DNA from: Bdellovibrio sp. | GTDB lineage: Bacteria > Myxococcota > SpSt-1050 | Direction of reading: 5' to 3' | DNA length: 22,211 bases | NCBI GenBank assembly: GCA_020725805.1 | Contig: DYEF01000110.1 | Span: forward strand, 1 to 22,211 | Part shown: positions 6,006-13,239 of the stretch, one piece after another | Layout: every line of letters starts with the position of its first letter | Position numbering within the stretch: position 1 is the stretch's first letter | The notes under the pieces: model-generated | What the model saw: the letters and a program-made list of their open reading frames with translations, nothing else | Databases searched by the model: none | What the model was told of the DNA's origin: nothing | Program-made: the position numbers and the translations under genes

Positions 6006-8645
6006 CTATTGCGGTTTTATAAGGGCCTTTTTGAGTAGTGTTATAACATTATCCCGTATCAGGTTCATCTTTGCAAGATCCGTTCCGCCTCCCTGTGCCA
6101 TATCCTTTCTTCCGCCGCCTGTCCCGCCTATAATCTTCGATACCTCCCTGACTGTAGCGGAGGCATCTATTCTGTCTGTAAGTTCCCGCGGCACATTCAT
6201 AACAAGAGAGATTTTCTCATTGATTTTTGAATAGAGAAAGATTACCGATTTCTTCTCCTTCTCCCGAATCATATCCATCTTTTTGCGCAGATCCGTTACA
6301 TCCTTTGCCTTAACCTCCGAGACTACGGTTATTATACCACCAATATCCTCGGATGAAGAAATGATATCCTGTACATAACATGAGAAGAGTCTGTCTTCAT
6401 AGCCGGATATCTCCTTTTCGAGGTCCGATATTCTTTCCCTCAGTCCCTCAACGGCCGCCGTCAGGTTATCCTCGCTGACTTTCAGCATCTCGGCAGTCCT
6501 TCTCAGAATTCTCCTCTCTTTTTCGACGAGTTTTAGCGCGTTCATCCCGCAGACCGCCTCAATCCTTCTGATACCGGATGCAACGGCCGATTCCTTCAGG
6601 ATATAAAACAGACCTATCTCGCCTGTTGATTTAACGTGAGTACCGCCGCAGAGTTCAACAGAGTCACCCATACTTACAACTCTGACATTCTCACCGTATT
6701 TCTCTCCGAATAGTGCAACAGCTCCGCTGCCTATTGCCTCACGGATATCCTTTATCTCCGTTTTGGAATTCAGGTTCTCTATGATTGTTCTGTTCACCTC
6801 TTCCTCGATTCTCTCCAGAACATCCTCCTGTATTTGTTCGAAGTGCGAAAAGTCAAACCTGAGTCTGTCTGCCTCGACAAGACTGCCGGCCTGTTTGATA
6901 TGTTCTCCGAGAATCTTTCTGAGGGCTCTGTGCAGAAGGTGTGTCGCTGAATGTGCGGCACGGATTCTTGACCTTCTGTGTGAATCTATCCTCAGCTGGA
7001 GTTCATCACCGGTTTTAATTTTTCCGACTCTGAGTCGTCCGCGGTGGATTATAATATCTTCCACCTTCTTTGTGTCCTGCACCTCGAATACAGCAGTCGC
7101 ACCTTCGATTATTCCTGTGTCTCCTACCTGTCCTCCGGATTCACCGTAGAAAGGGGTTTTATCGAATATGAGCTCTGCATCCGATTCTGAACCGAGAGAG
7201 TCGGTCAGATTTCCGTTGTGAATTATTGCCAGAAGTTTTCCGGTCTCTTCTTCGGACTCGTACCCCCTGAAAAGAGTCGAAATGTTTTTTCCTTTCAGTT
7301 CCTTGTAAATCTGTTCGACGGCTCTCTCGCCGGAGCCCTTCCACTCCGACCTCTCTCTCTGCTTCTCCATCTCCTTCTCGAATCCGGCTAAGTCAATTAC
7401 AAATCCGTTTTCCTGAGCAATGATTGATGTCAGGTCTGCAGGAAATCCGTATGTGTCGTATAGTCTGAATACCGTATCTCCCGGCACTGTATTTAGATTG
7501 TTCTTTTTGAGTCTGTCGAATTCGGTTTTGAGTATCTCGAGTCCCTTTTCGAGGGTCTCTCTGAATCTCTCCTCTTCATAGCGTGTAGCCTTTGTAATCA
7601 GGTCGAGGCTCCTTACAAGCTCTGAATAATGTCCTCCCATCTTCTTTACAACAGATTCACAGACTTTATAAAAGAAGATATCCTTTATGCCCAGCAGATG
7701 TCCGTGTCTTATCGCCCTTCTGATGATTCTTCTCAGGACATACCCTCTGCCTTCATTTGAAGGAAGAACCCCGTCTGATATCAGAAAGGATGCAGCTCTT
7801 GAATGGTCTGCGATTACCCTGAGGGAGGTATCGGTTGACGATTCCTTGTGATATGCGACCTTAGCTATCTCTGCCGCGGTTTCTATGATCTCTCTGAAAA
7901 TGTCGGTATCGAAATTGCTGAGCTTGCTTTGCAGAACTGCTGTCAGCCTCTCAAGTCCCATCCCCGTATCTATCGATGGTCTGGGGAGGGGCTTCATCTG
8001 TCCGTCCGAATCTCTCTCGTACTGCATAAAGACGAGATTCCATATTTCAAGAAATCTGTCACAGTCGCAGCCGACGGTGCAGTCGGGTCTTTTGCACCCC
8101 ACATTACTTCCCTGATCATAGATTATCTCGCTGCACGGACCACAGGGGCCGGTATCCCCCATCGCCCAGAAATTATCCTTCTCTCCCATTCTGAAGATTC
8201 TGGAAGGTTCGAATCCTGCTACCTCCTGCCATAGTCTGAAAGCCTCTTCGTCATCTCTGTAAATCGTTATATATAGTCTGCTTTTGTCAAGGCCAGCTAC
8301 CTTTGTCAAAAACTCATAGGCAAAAGCGATTGCATCGTTCTTAAAGTAGTCGCCGAAGGAAAAATTGCCGAGCATCTCAAAGAATGTATGGTGTCTTGCC
8401 GTGTGTCCCACATTCTCGAGGTCATTGTGTTTTCCTCCCGCCCTCATACACTTCTGTGAGGTGGTGGCCCTTTTAATCTGACTTGTCTCTCTTCCTGTAA
8501 AGATATCCTTGAACTGAACCATACCGGCATTTGTAAAGAGAAGTGTAGGGTCATTCTGGGGTACGAGGGGACTCGACGGCAAAATTTTGTGTCCTTTTGA
8601 TTCGAAATATTTCAGAAAGGCATCTCTGATTTCATTTGAAAGCAT
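6006..8645 (-). CDS. alaS: Alanine-tRNA ligase (alanyl-tRNA synthetase)
   Basis: AlaS charges tRNA-Ala in the cytoplasm. At 879 residues it has the full family length. The class II catalytic domain carries MRAGGKHNDLENVGHTARHH and GDTGPCGPCSEI, the GMGLERL motif follows, and GRGYVLRRIIRRAIRHG marks the tRNA-recognition region. The editing domain has HSATH near residue 565 and CGGTH near 666, the zinc ligands. The C-Ala domain contains GGTGGGRKDMAQGGG. Two ATG codons are adjacent, at 8648 and 8645. GGAGGT (8656-8651) is two bases from the first and five from the second, so I use the second. It has its own promoter, divergent from the glycosyltransferase. An intact essential gene like this marks the region as core chromosome. 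Confidence 0.98.
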   Translation of the reverse strand: MLSNEIRDAFLKYFESKGHKILPSSPLVPQNDPTLLFTNAGMVQFKDIFTGRETSQIKRATTSQKCMRAGGKHNDLENVGHTARHHTFFEMLGNFSFGDYFKNDAIAFAYEFLTKVAGLDKSRLYITIYRDDEEAFRLWQEVAGFEPSRIFRMGEKDNFWAMGDTGPCGPCSEIIYDQGSNVGCKRPDCTVGCDCDRFLEIWNLVFMQYERDSDGQMKPLPRPSIDTGMGLERLTAVLQSKLSNFDTDIFREIIETAAEIAKVAYHKESSTDTSLRVIADHSRAASFLISDGVLPSNEGRGYVLRRIIRRAIRHGHLLGIKDIFFYKVCESVVKKMGGHYSELVRSLDLITKATRYEEERFRETLEKGLEILKTEFDRLKKNNLNTVPGDTVFRLYDTYGFPADLTSIIAQENGFVIDLAGFEKEMEKQRERSEWKGSGERAVEQIYKELKGKNISTLFRGYESEEETGKLLAIIHNGNLTDSLGSESDAELIFDKTPFYGESGGQVGDTGIIEGATAVFEVQDTKKVEDIIIHRGRLRVGKIKTGDELQLRIDSHRRSRIRAAHSATHLLHRALRKILGEHIKQAGSLVEADRLRFDFSHFEQIQEDVLERIEEEVNRTIIENLNSKTEIKDIREAIGSGAVALFGEKYGENVRVVSMGDSVELCGGTHVKSTGEIGLFYILKESAVASGIRRIEAVCGMNALKLVEKERRILRRTAEMLKVSEDNLTAAVEGLRERISDLEKEISGYEDRLFSCYVQDIISSSEDIGGIITVVSEVKAKDVTDLRKKMDMIREKEKKSVIFLYSKINEKISLVMNVPRELTDRIDASATVREVSKIIGGTGGGRKDMAQGGGTDLAKMNLIRDNVITLLKKALIKPQ

Positions 8646-8698
8646 CATAAACCTCCGAGACCGGCAATAACGAACATTTCCCTACAAAATAATTCTGT

Positions 8699-8715
8699 GG
8701 TGATAAAATCTCACC
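8699..8715. promoter_or_regulatory. Hairpin in the alaS leader
   Basis: GGTGA (8699-8703) and TCACC (8711-8715) flank a 7-base A/T-rich loop, within the predicted alaS 5' leader just downstream of its start point. E. coli AlaS is known to repress its own gene through a palindrome near the promoter. Whether this small dyad does the same here is speculation. Confidence 0.25.
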
Positions 8716-8733
8716 TCAGAAAAATATCCGGCA

Positions 8734-8761
8734 ATTATATTCACAAATGGCTACTATTCAA
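8734..8761 (-). promoter_or_regulatory. Promoter of alaS
   Basis: On the minus strand TTGAAT (8761-8756) and a perfect TATAAT (8739-8734) are separated by 16 bases. The predicted start near 8727 gives a leader of about 80 bases before alaS. Confidence 0.55.
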
Positions 8762-8783
8762 GAGAATATTTGCTCAAGGATTT

Positions 8784-8814
8784 TTGATGACAAAATGTGT
8801 TTTTGCTGTATAAT
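8784..8814 (+). promoter_or_regulatory. Promoter of the glycosyltransferase gene
   Basis: A perfect TATAAT lies at 8809-8814, preceded by TTGATG (8784-8789) with a long 19-base spacer. Transcription would begin near 8821, only a few bases before the ATG at 8825, implying a nearly leaderless mRNA. Confidence 0.4.
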
Positions 8815-8824
8815 CATTTCTGCA

Positions 8825-10183
8825 ATGGAGAATAAGATTCTTATAGTCAGCTTCGAGTGTGTCCCGGATGCATCGTACACTTCAACAAAGATACTGATGC
8901 TGACAGATTGTCTGACACGCGCCTTTAATGTGGATGTTCTTACGTTGAAATATGAAGGTCTTGCACACCTCGAGAAGTGGCTCGGGGCAAGAATTTACAG
9001 GGTTCCGGTAGAGAATATGAACTTTAAGGAGCGGGTAAGCACATTCAGGAGGGCATTGTCGAGACAGCTTGAGGGAGGGATGTACGATGTAATTCATTTT
9101 ACCGACCCCTTCGGCGGTCTTGTTGCAAGCAATTTCAAGGAGGATTACGGGTTCAGTATCATATACGACATCTACTCACTCTCGTCGTGGGAACTCAAGT
9201 TTTCAGGCCTGTCCCAGAGCCTTTATAATCAGATAAAGGAGGAGGAGAGCCAGTGCCTTGAAAAGGCAGACAGAATACTGGTGCCGTCACTTAAAATGAT
9301 GGAATACTTTTCGCAGAAAGGGTTCGGGGATAAGATCAGGTTTATCCCGGGCGTTGTGAAACTGAGGAAGCTGGATGAACGCAAGAAGGAGGATGTATTT
9401 AATATACTGTATATCGGGAGCTTTTCGGAGTGGGAGGATACCGATACGTTTTTCAGGGCGGTTAAGAAACTGAAAAAAAACCGCAACATACAGGTAAATG
9501 TGGTTGGCTTTACAAATCCGGAAAAGCTGGGGGACATTGTTACAAAGTTGCAGAAAATGGGGATTGACGATGTGTTCAGGTTTGAGGGTCCTCGGTATGG
9601 TTCCGAATTGGAGTCGATATATAAAAAGACCGATGCAGCGGTTGTTCCCCTCTCTGATACGAACAGAAATGTGATAGGCGGGGTTATTCCTCTGAAGCTT
9701 CTCGATATGATGTCAGCCTCTGTCCCGGTAGTTGCACCAGCCACACCTGCTCTCGAGAGTTCGTTTAAAAACGGTGAAGAGATTCTGCTTTATGATTTTT
9801 CGGATTCAGATATGCTTGCCACACATCTTCTTGCCCTTTCGGATCACCCGACACTGTGTGAACTTATCGGACAGAATGGCAGAAAAAAGGTTGAGGCAGA
9901 ATATTCGGGTGAGCCGTGGAGAAAGCGGATTCTGGTTTATTATTCCGAACTGCTTGATATCAACGTGGAGAATATCTCTATTGCGGGTGAATGGGAGGAG
10001 AGCGAGACAAGAGAGATGATAGTTAAGGAACTGCAGCACGTGGTATCAAGACAGAGAGAGACCACTACCAGTACTACCAACAGGAAACTGAAAAGGAAAT
10101 CCCTCTCTTCGCAGACTTCCACAAAGTCCAGAAAGATAAAGGTCGATTCGTCCGCAGAAGATACGTTCAAGATAAAAAGATAA
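8825..10183 (+). CDS. GT4-type (GT-B fold) glycosyltransferase
   Basis: This 452-residue protein resembles family 4 glycosyltransferases, which transfer sugars from nucleotide donors to glycans or lipids at the inner face of the membrane. The N-terminal Rossmann domain starts KILIVSFECVPDASYTSTK, followed by YDVIHFTDPFGG. The C-terminal domain has FNILYIGSFSEWED, VNVVGF, then the donor-site region DAAVVPLSD with VIPLKLLDMMSASVPVVA. The usual E-x7-E is not obvious. The frame could start at 8747, but that extension is Cys-rich and spans a TATAAT box, so I use 8825, which has no SD. The last 45 residues or so are Ser/Thr/Lys/Arg-rich and probably disordered, an unusual extension. Specific sugar and acceptor are unknown. 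Confidence 0.85.
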   Translation: MENKILIVSFECVPDASYTSTKILMLTDCLTRAFNVDVLTLKYEGLAHLEKWLGARIYRVPVENMNFKERVSTFRRALSRQLEGGMYDVIHFTDPFGGLVASNFKEDYGFSIIYDIYSLSSWELKFSGLSQSLYNQIKEEESQCLEKADRILVPSLKMMEYFSQKGFGDKIRFIPGVVKLRKLDERKKEDVFNILYIGSFSEWEDTDTFFRAVKKLKKNRNIQVNVVGFTNPEKLGDIVTKLQKMGIDDVFRFEGPRYGSELESIYKKTDAAVVPLSDTNRNVIGGVIPLKLLDMMSASVPVVAPATPALESSFKNGEEILLYDFSDSDMLATHLLALSDHPTLCELIGQNGRKKVEAEYSGEPWRKRILVYYSELLDINVENISIAGEWEESETREMIVKELQHVVSRQRETTTSTTNRKLKRKSLSSQTSTKSRKIKVDSSAEDTFKIKR

Positions 10184-10193
10184 AAACCGTTTT

Positions 10194-10222
10194 TTGTTTA
10201 CTTAATCAATGTTGGGTATTAA
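10194..10222 (+). promoter_or_regulatory. Weak candidate promoter of the PEGA operon
   Basis: TTGTTT (10194-10199) and TATTAA (10217-10222) are 17 bases apart, with three and four consensus matches respectively. The predicted start near 10229 would put the palindrome at 10236-10249 at about +8 to +21. The surrounding A/T richness makes other registers possible. Confidence 0.25.
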
Positions 10223-10235
10223 TATTGTAATATAT

Positions 10236-10249
10236 CCTGCATATGCAGG
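10236..10249. promoter_or_regulatory. 14-bp perfect palindrome before the PEGA gene
   Basis: CCTGCATATGCAGG is a perfect palindrome 21 bases upstream of the PEGA-like gene's ATG. It contains CTGC-N4-GCAG, the pattern I recall for PhaR operators in Paracoccus. It could also act as a weak terminator stem for the glycosyltransferase gene, since TGTTTTT follows closely (10251-10257). Confidence 0.45.
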
Positions 10250-10270
10250 GTGTTTTTCAGGAGGTGGACT

Positions 10271-10690
10271 ATGAAAAAGACTCTCTTTTCAGTAATCATT
10301 CTTGTGCTCATCTTTTCGGTCTCTCTATATGCCGGGGAGGAGAAGGCTAAAAAGTCATCCAAAAATGTTACAACGGGTATAAGGTTTGAGGTCATACCGG
10401 CAGAGAATACAATCGCATTTATAGACGGCAAGAAAGTGGGAGAGGTTACAAAGATAGATGTTGTTCCCGTAAAACCGGGGAAACACACAATCAAATTACT
10501 TCACAATAAGGATGAAGTAGAGGTGGATGTAGTAGTCGTCAACAAACAGATTCTCAATTTCAAATATGCCTTTGAGGATTCGGGTAAGGGCATAGGCGGG
10601 TTCAGCGGTGAGGAAAAGGAAGAAGACGGCAAGGAAAAGAAGGAAGGGAAGGGCAAGGAGAAGGAAGATACAGAACAGACAGCAGAATAG
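10271..10690 (+). CDS. Exported PEGA-like domain protein with charged tail
   Basis: This is a 139-residue predicted secreted protein. MKKTLFSVIILVLIFSVSLYA is followed by GEE, a classical signal peptide with a probable cleavage after SLYA. Residues about 38-105 fit a PEGA-like beta-fold: FEVIPAENTIAFIDGKKVGE, then VPVKPGKHTIKLLH. PEGA domains occur in S-layer and surface proteins. The last 30 residues are almost all Glu, Lys, Gly and Asp. AGGAGGT (10259-10265), five bases before the ATG, rules out the longer frame from 10250. The next gene, an NtrC-type regulator, begins six bases after its stop, so it probably leads a four-gene operon. A role as exported partner or output of that operon is a guess. 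Confidence 0.75.
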   Translation: MKKTLFSVIILVLIFSVSLYAGEEKAKKSSKNVTTGIRFEVIPAENTIAFIDGKKVGEVTKIDVVPVKPGKHTIKLLHNKDEVEVDVVVVNKQILNFKYAFEDSGKGIGGFSGEEKEEDGKEKKEGKGKEKEDTEQTAE

Positions 10691-10696
10691 TTTAAT

Positions 10697-12052
10697 ATGT
10701 CCTCCGAAAAATATAATATCCTTATTGTCGATGATGAGAAGAATATCCGCCGTACGCTATCGATGATTCTCTCATCCGAAGGATTTCTTGCGGATGAGGC
10801 CGCAACGGCCAGAGAGGCAACCGAAAAAATCAGAAAAACTCCCTATGACCTCATTTTGCTGGATGTAAAGCTCCCGGATGATGACGGAATAAGGCTTATC
10901 GACGACATTAAGGCAATCAACCCTTCGGCATATATTATAATGATTTCCGGTCACGCCAATATTCAGAATGCGGTAGAGGCCATAAAAAAGGGGGCATATG
11001 ATTTCTTCGAAAAGCCGCTTGACCGGGAGAGAGTGCTGATATCCATTAATCACTGCATCGAAAAGAAGAATCTCTGTGAAGAGCTTGCGGCACTCAAGGA
11101 GATGAAGAGGGATGAAGAGATTATAGGAAGGTCAGAGAAGATTCTGGAGGTTCTGGAGATTATAAAAAAGGTATCACCGACGAACGCCCGTGTTTTCATT
11201 ACCGGGGAGAGCGGCACCGGAAAGGAACTCGTTGCAAAATACATACATCAGAATTCCAAAAGGAAACAGTTTCCGTTTATCAAGGTCAATTGTGCTGCAA
11301 TTCCTTCCGAACTGATCGAGAGTGAACTTTTCGGCTATGAAAAGGGGGCTTTCTCGGGTGCAAACGACTCGAAGAAGGGACTTGTTGAACTTGCAGACAG
11401 GGGAACACTCTTTCTGGACGAGATAGCCGATATGAGTCTTGCTGCACAGGCAAAGATACTTCGTGTAATCCAGACAGGAGAGTTCTCAAGACTCGGCAGT
11501 GAGAGATTTCAGAGTGTCGACATAAGGGTTATTGCGGCAACCAATAAGGATATCAGGAGGCTGATTTCAGAGGAAAAATTCAGGGAAGACCTTTTCTTCC
11601 GGCTGAACGTCGTATCTGTAAATATGCCGCCTTTAAGGGAGAGAAGAGATGACATACCTCTCTTCGTCGAGAGATTCATAGAGAATGTGTGCAGGGAAAA
11701 CGGCCTTATCAAAAAACGAATATCAGAAAATGCCTTAAAAAAACTTGTTGAATATAACTGGCCCGGAAATGTAAGAGAGTTAAAGAATGTCATTGAGAGT
11801 CTAGTTATATTGTCGGAAGAAATTATTGACGAGAAGGACCTGCCTGATTTTATATCCGAAAAGGATGAATACAGCCCGTCAGGTTCATTAAAAAAGACGA
11901 AGGAAGATGTCGAGAGGAAGATGATTCTTGATGCACTCGAAAAATCCGACTGGATTATCGCAAAAGCCGCAAGAATACTCGGAGTTGAAAGGACCACGCT
12001 TCACAAGAGACTCAAGGCGCTCGGGATTAAGAGGGCAAAACAGGGTGAATGA
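10697..12052 (+). CDS. Sigma-54-dependent response regulator, NtrC family (orphan)
   Basis: This 451-residue regulator has the full NtrC architecture. The receiver domain (about 7-120) has acidic Asp12/Asp13, phosphoacceptor Asp56 and a conserved Lys in DFFEKPLD. The AAA+ sigma-54 interaction domain (about 140-365) has Walker A GESGTGKE at 170-177 and Walker B GTLFLDEI. The Fis-type helix-turn-helix IAKAARILGVERTTLHKRL lies near the end. The sigma-54 contact loop reads GAFSGA (217-222) instead of GAFTGA, a conservative change. It would activate RpoN-dependent promoters after phosphorylation. No histidine kinase is in the window. No SD is visible; it follows the PEGA gene by six bases and overlaps the next gene through ATGA, so translation is probably coupled. 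Confidence 0.95.
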   Translation: MSSEKYNILIVDDEKNIRRTLSMILSSEGFLADEAATAREATEKIRKTPYDLILLDVKLPDDDGIRLIDDIKAINPSAYIIMISGHANIQNAVEAIKKGAYDFFEKPLDRERVLISINHCIEKKNLCEELAALKEMKRDEEIIGRSEKILEVLEIIKKVSPTNARVFITGESGTGKELVAKYIHQNSKRKQFPFIKVNCAAIPSELIESELFGYEKGAFSGANDSKKGLVELADRGTLFLDEIADMSLAAQAKILRVIQTGEFSRLGSERFQSVDIRVIAATNKDIRRLISEEKFREDLFFRLNVVSVNMPPLRERRDDIPLFVERFIENVCRENGLIKKRISENALKKLVEYNWPGNVRELKNVIESLVILSEEIIDEKDLPDFISEKDEYSPSGSLKKTKEDVERKMILDALEKSDWIIAKAARILGVERTTLHKRLKALGIKRAKQGE

Positions 12053-13239
12053 GAGTACTCCTCGCTGAACACACAGAAAAGAAAGAGAATCTTGATGTTG
12101 ATGTCAGGATGCCCTATATCAGGGGATTTCTTCTCAGGAATAATATTGAGTCTCTCTATATAAGGCATAATGACATAAGAATATTTGAGAAAACAGTCAG
12201 GGACTTCATACCGGATTTGATGGTAACGAACAAGGATAAATACTCCCGTCTGAGTCCGGACAAAACTATCCTGAGCAGATATTTTCAGACGTTTTATCAG
12301 AAGAGATTCGGAAAGAAGGCTGATATATTCAGAATGATTCCTGTCTTTGATGCAGATATCAGGGAGGAAGAAAATGAATCCGGATATATCCCTCATCTTG
12401 TTTTATCGAACAGCTGCAATTACTCCCGCAGTATCAGGGATAATGTTCTTTATAAAAATCTGATTACAGCAGAAAAGATTAAAATGCGTGGCTGTACATT
12501 CTGTACTGATTCTGACTCGGACGTGAGGTGGGAGATCAGAGATAATACGCACCTTAGAAACATATTTGTCTCAACCCTGAATTATCTCCAAAAGAGGGAA
12601 AACCGCGAGGTCAGAATTATCGGAGAAAAATATATACAGAGGCCGGGCAAAATATTTTCACTTTTAATGCATCTTGGTATAAAAGACCTGAGGGTAATAA
12701 TGACACTCCGTCCCGAAATTCTGATTGATAACAGGAAAGACTTTGCAGAAGCCCTTACGGTTGCATCAGAAACCGGTAATCAGATGATACTCTGTTCTGT
12801 AGGCATCGAAAGTTTTTATGATAAAGACCTGCTTCTTTTCAACAGATATCTTGACAGCAAAGGGGTGCTTGAGGCGATATCGGTAATCTATGAACTCAAA
12901 GATGTTTTCCGCGAATCACTGATTCTGAACAGATATGAGTTGTTCAATTTCATTCTTTTTCATCCGTTTACTACTACTGAATCAATCGAATATAATCTCA
13001 GAATGATGAAGGCAGTCGGTATAAATAAAATAAGCAAACGTACCTTTTTGAACAGACTTATTGCAGAAAGAAACTCGGCTATTTATTATCTTATCAAAGA
13101 AGAAGGTCTGTCTGCTGAAAAAGCGTGCTGGAAATTCAGAGAGAGAAATATAGAGGAATTCCATAACAGATTATTTATGGCTGATACACACTCATTTAAG
13201 ACAGATGATATTCTGCAGGTACTGAGTGAATACAGATGA
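12049..13239 (+). CDS. Radical SAM-like protein with atypical cysteine pattern
   Basis: I place this 396-residue protein near B12-binding-type radical SAM enzymes by architecture, not by a clean motif. The N-terminus resembles their Rossmann domain (RVLLAEH, then PYIRGFLLRNNIESLYI, then DLMVTN). From about 150 it follows the radical SAM barrel: RGCTFC, LGIKDLRVIMTLRPEIL, ILCSVGIESFYDKDLLLFNR, and FILFHPFTTTESIEYNLRMM, the last echoing 'F.LG.PGET.E....T'. The standard CxxxCxxC is absent. Instead Cys123 lies 25 residues before the pair Cys149/Cys152, giving C-x25-C-x2-C. No DxHxxG cobalamin motif is seen. It overlaps both neighbours by 4 bases (ATGA). It may be a divergent enzyme with a rearranged cluster site or a non-catalytic relative. 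Confidence 0.65.
   Translation: MRVLLAEHTEKKENLDVDVRMPYIRGFLLRNNIESLYIRHNDIRIFEKTVRDFIPDLMVTNKDKYSRLSPDKTILSRYFQTFYQKRFGKKADIFRMIPVFDADIREEENESGYIPHLVLSNSCNYSRSIRDNVLYKNLITAEKIKMRGCTFCTDSDSDVRWEIRDNTHLRNIFVSTLNYLQKRENREVRIIGEKYIQRPGKIFSLLMHLGIKDLRVIMTLRPEILIDNRKDFAEALTVASETGNQMILCSVGIESFYDKDLLLFNRYLDSKGVLEAISVIYELKDVFRESLILNRYELFNFILFHPFTTTESIEYNLRMMKAVGINKISKRTFLNRLIAERNSAIYYLIKEEGLSAEKACWKFRERNIEEFHNRLFMADTHSFKTDDILQVLSEYR

Noticed and set aside
7848-8234. 128-codon rightward frame antisense to alaS
   Set aside because: It lies over the conserved catalytic domain of alaS and is explained as a shadow of its codon bias.
8747-8824. 26-residue N-terminal extension of the glycosyltransferase
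   Set aside because: It spans a TATAAT box, is Cys-rich, and the family-like sequence begins at the 8825 ATG.
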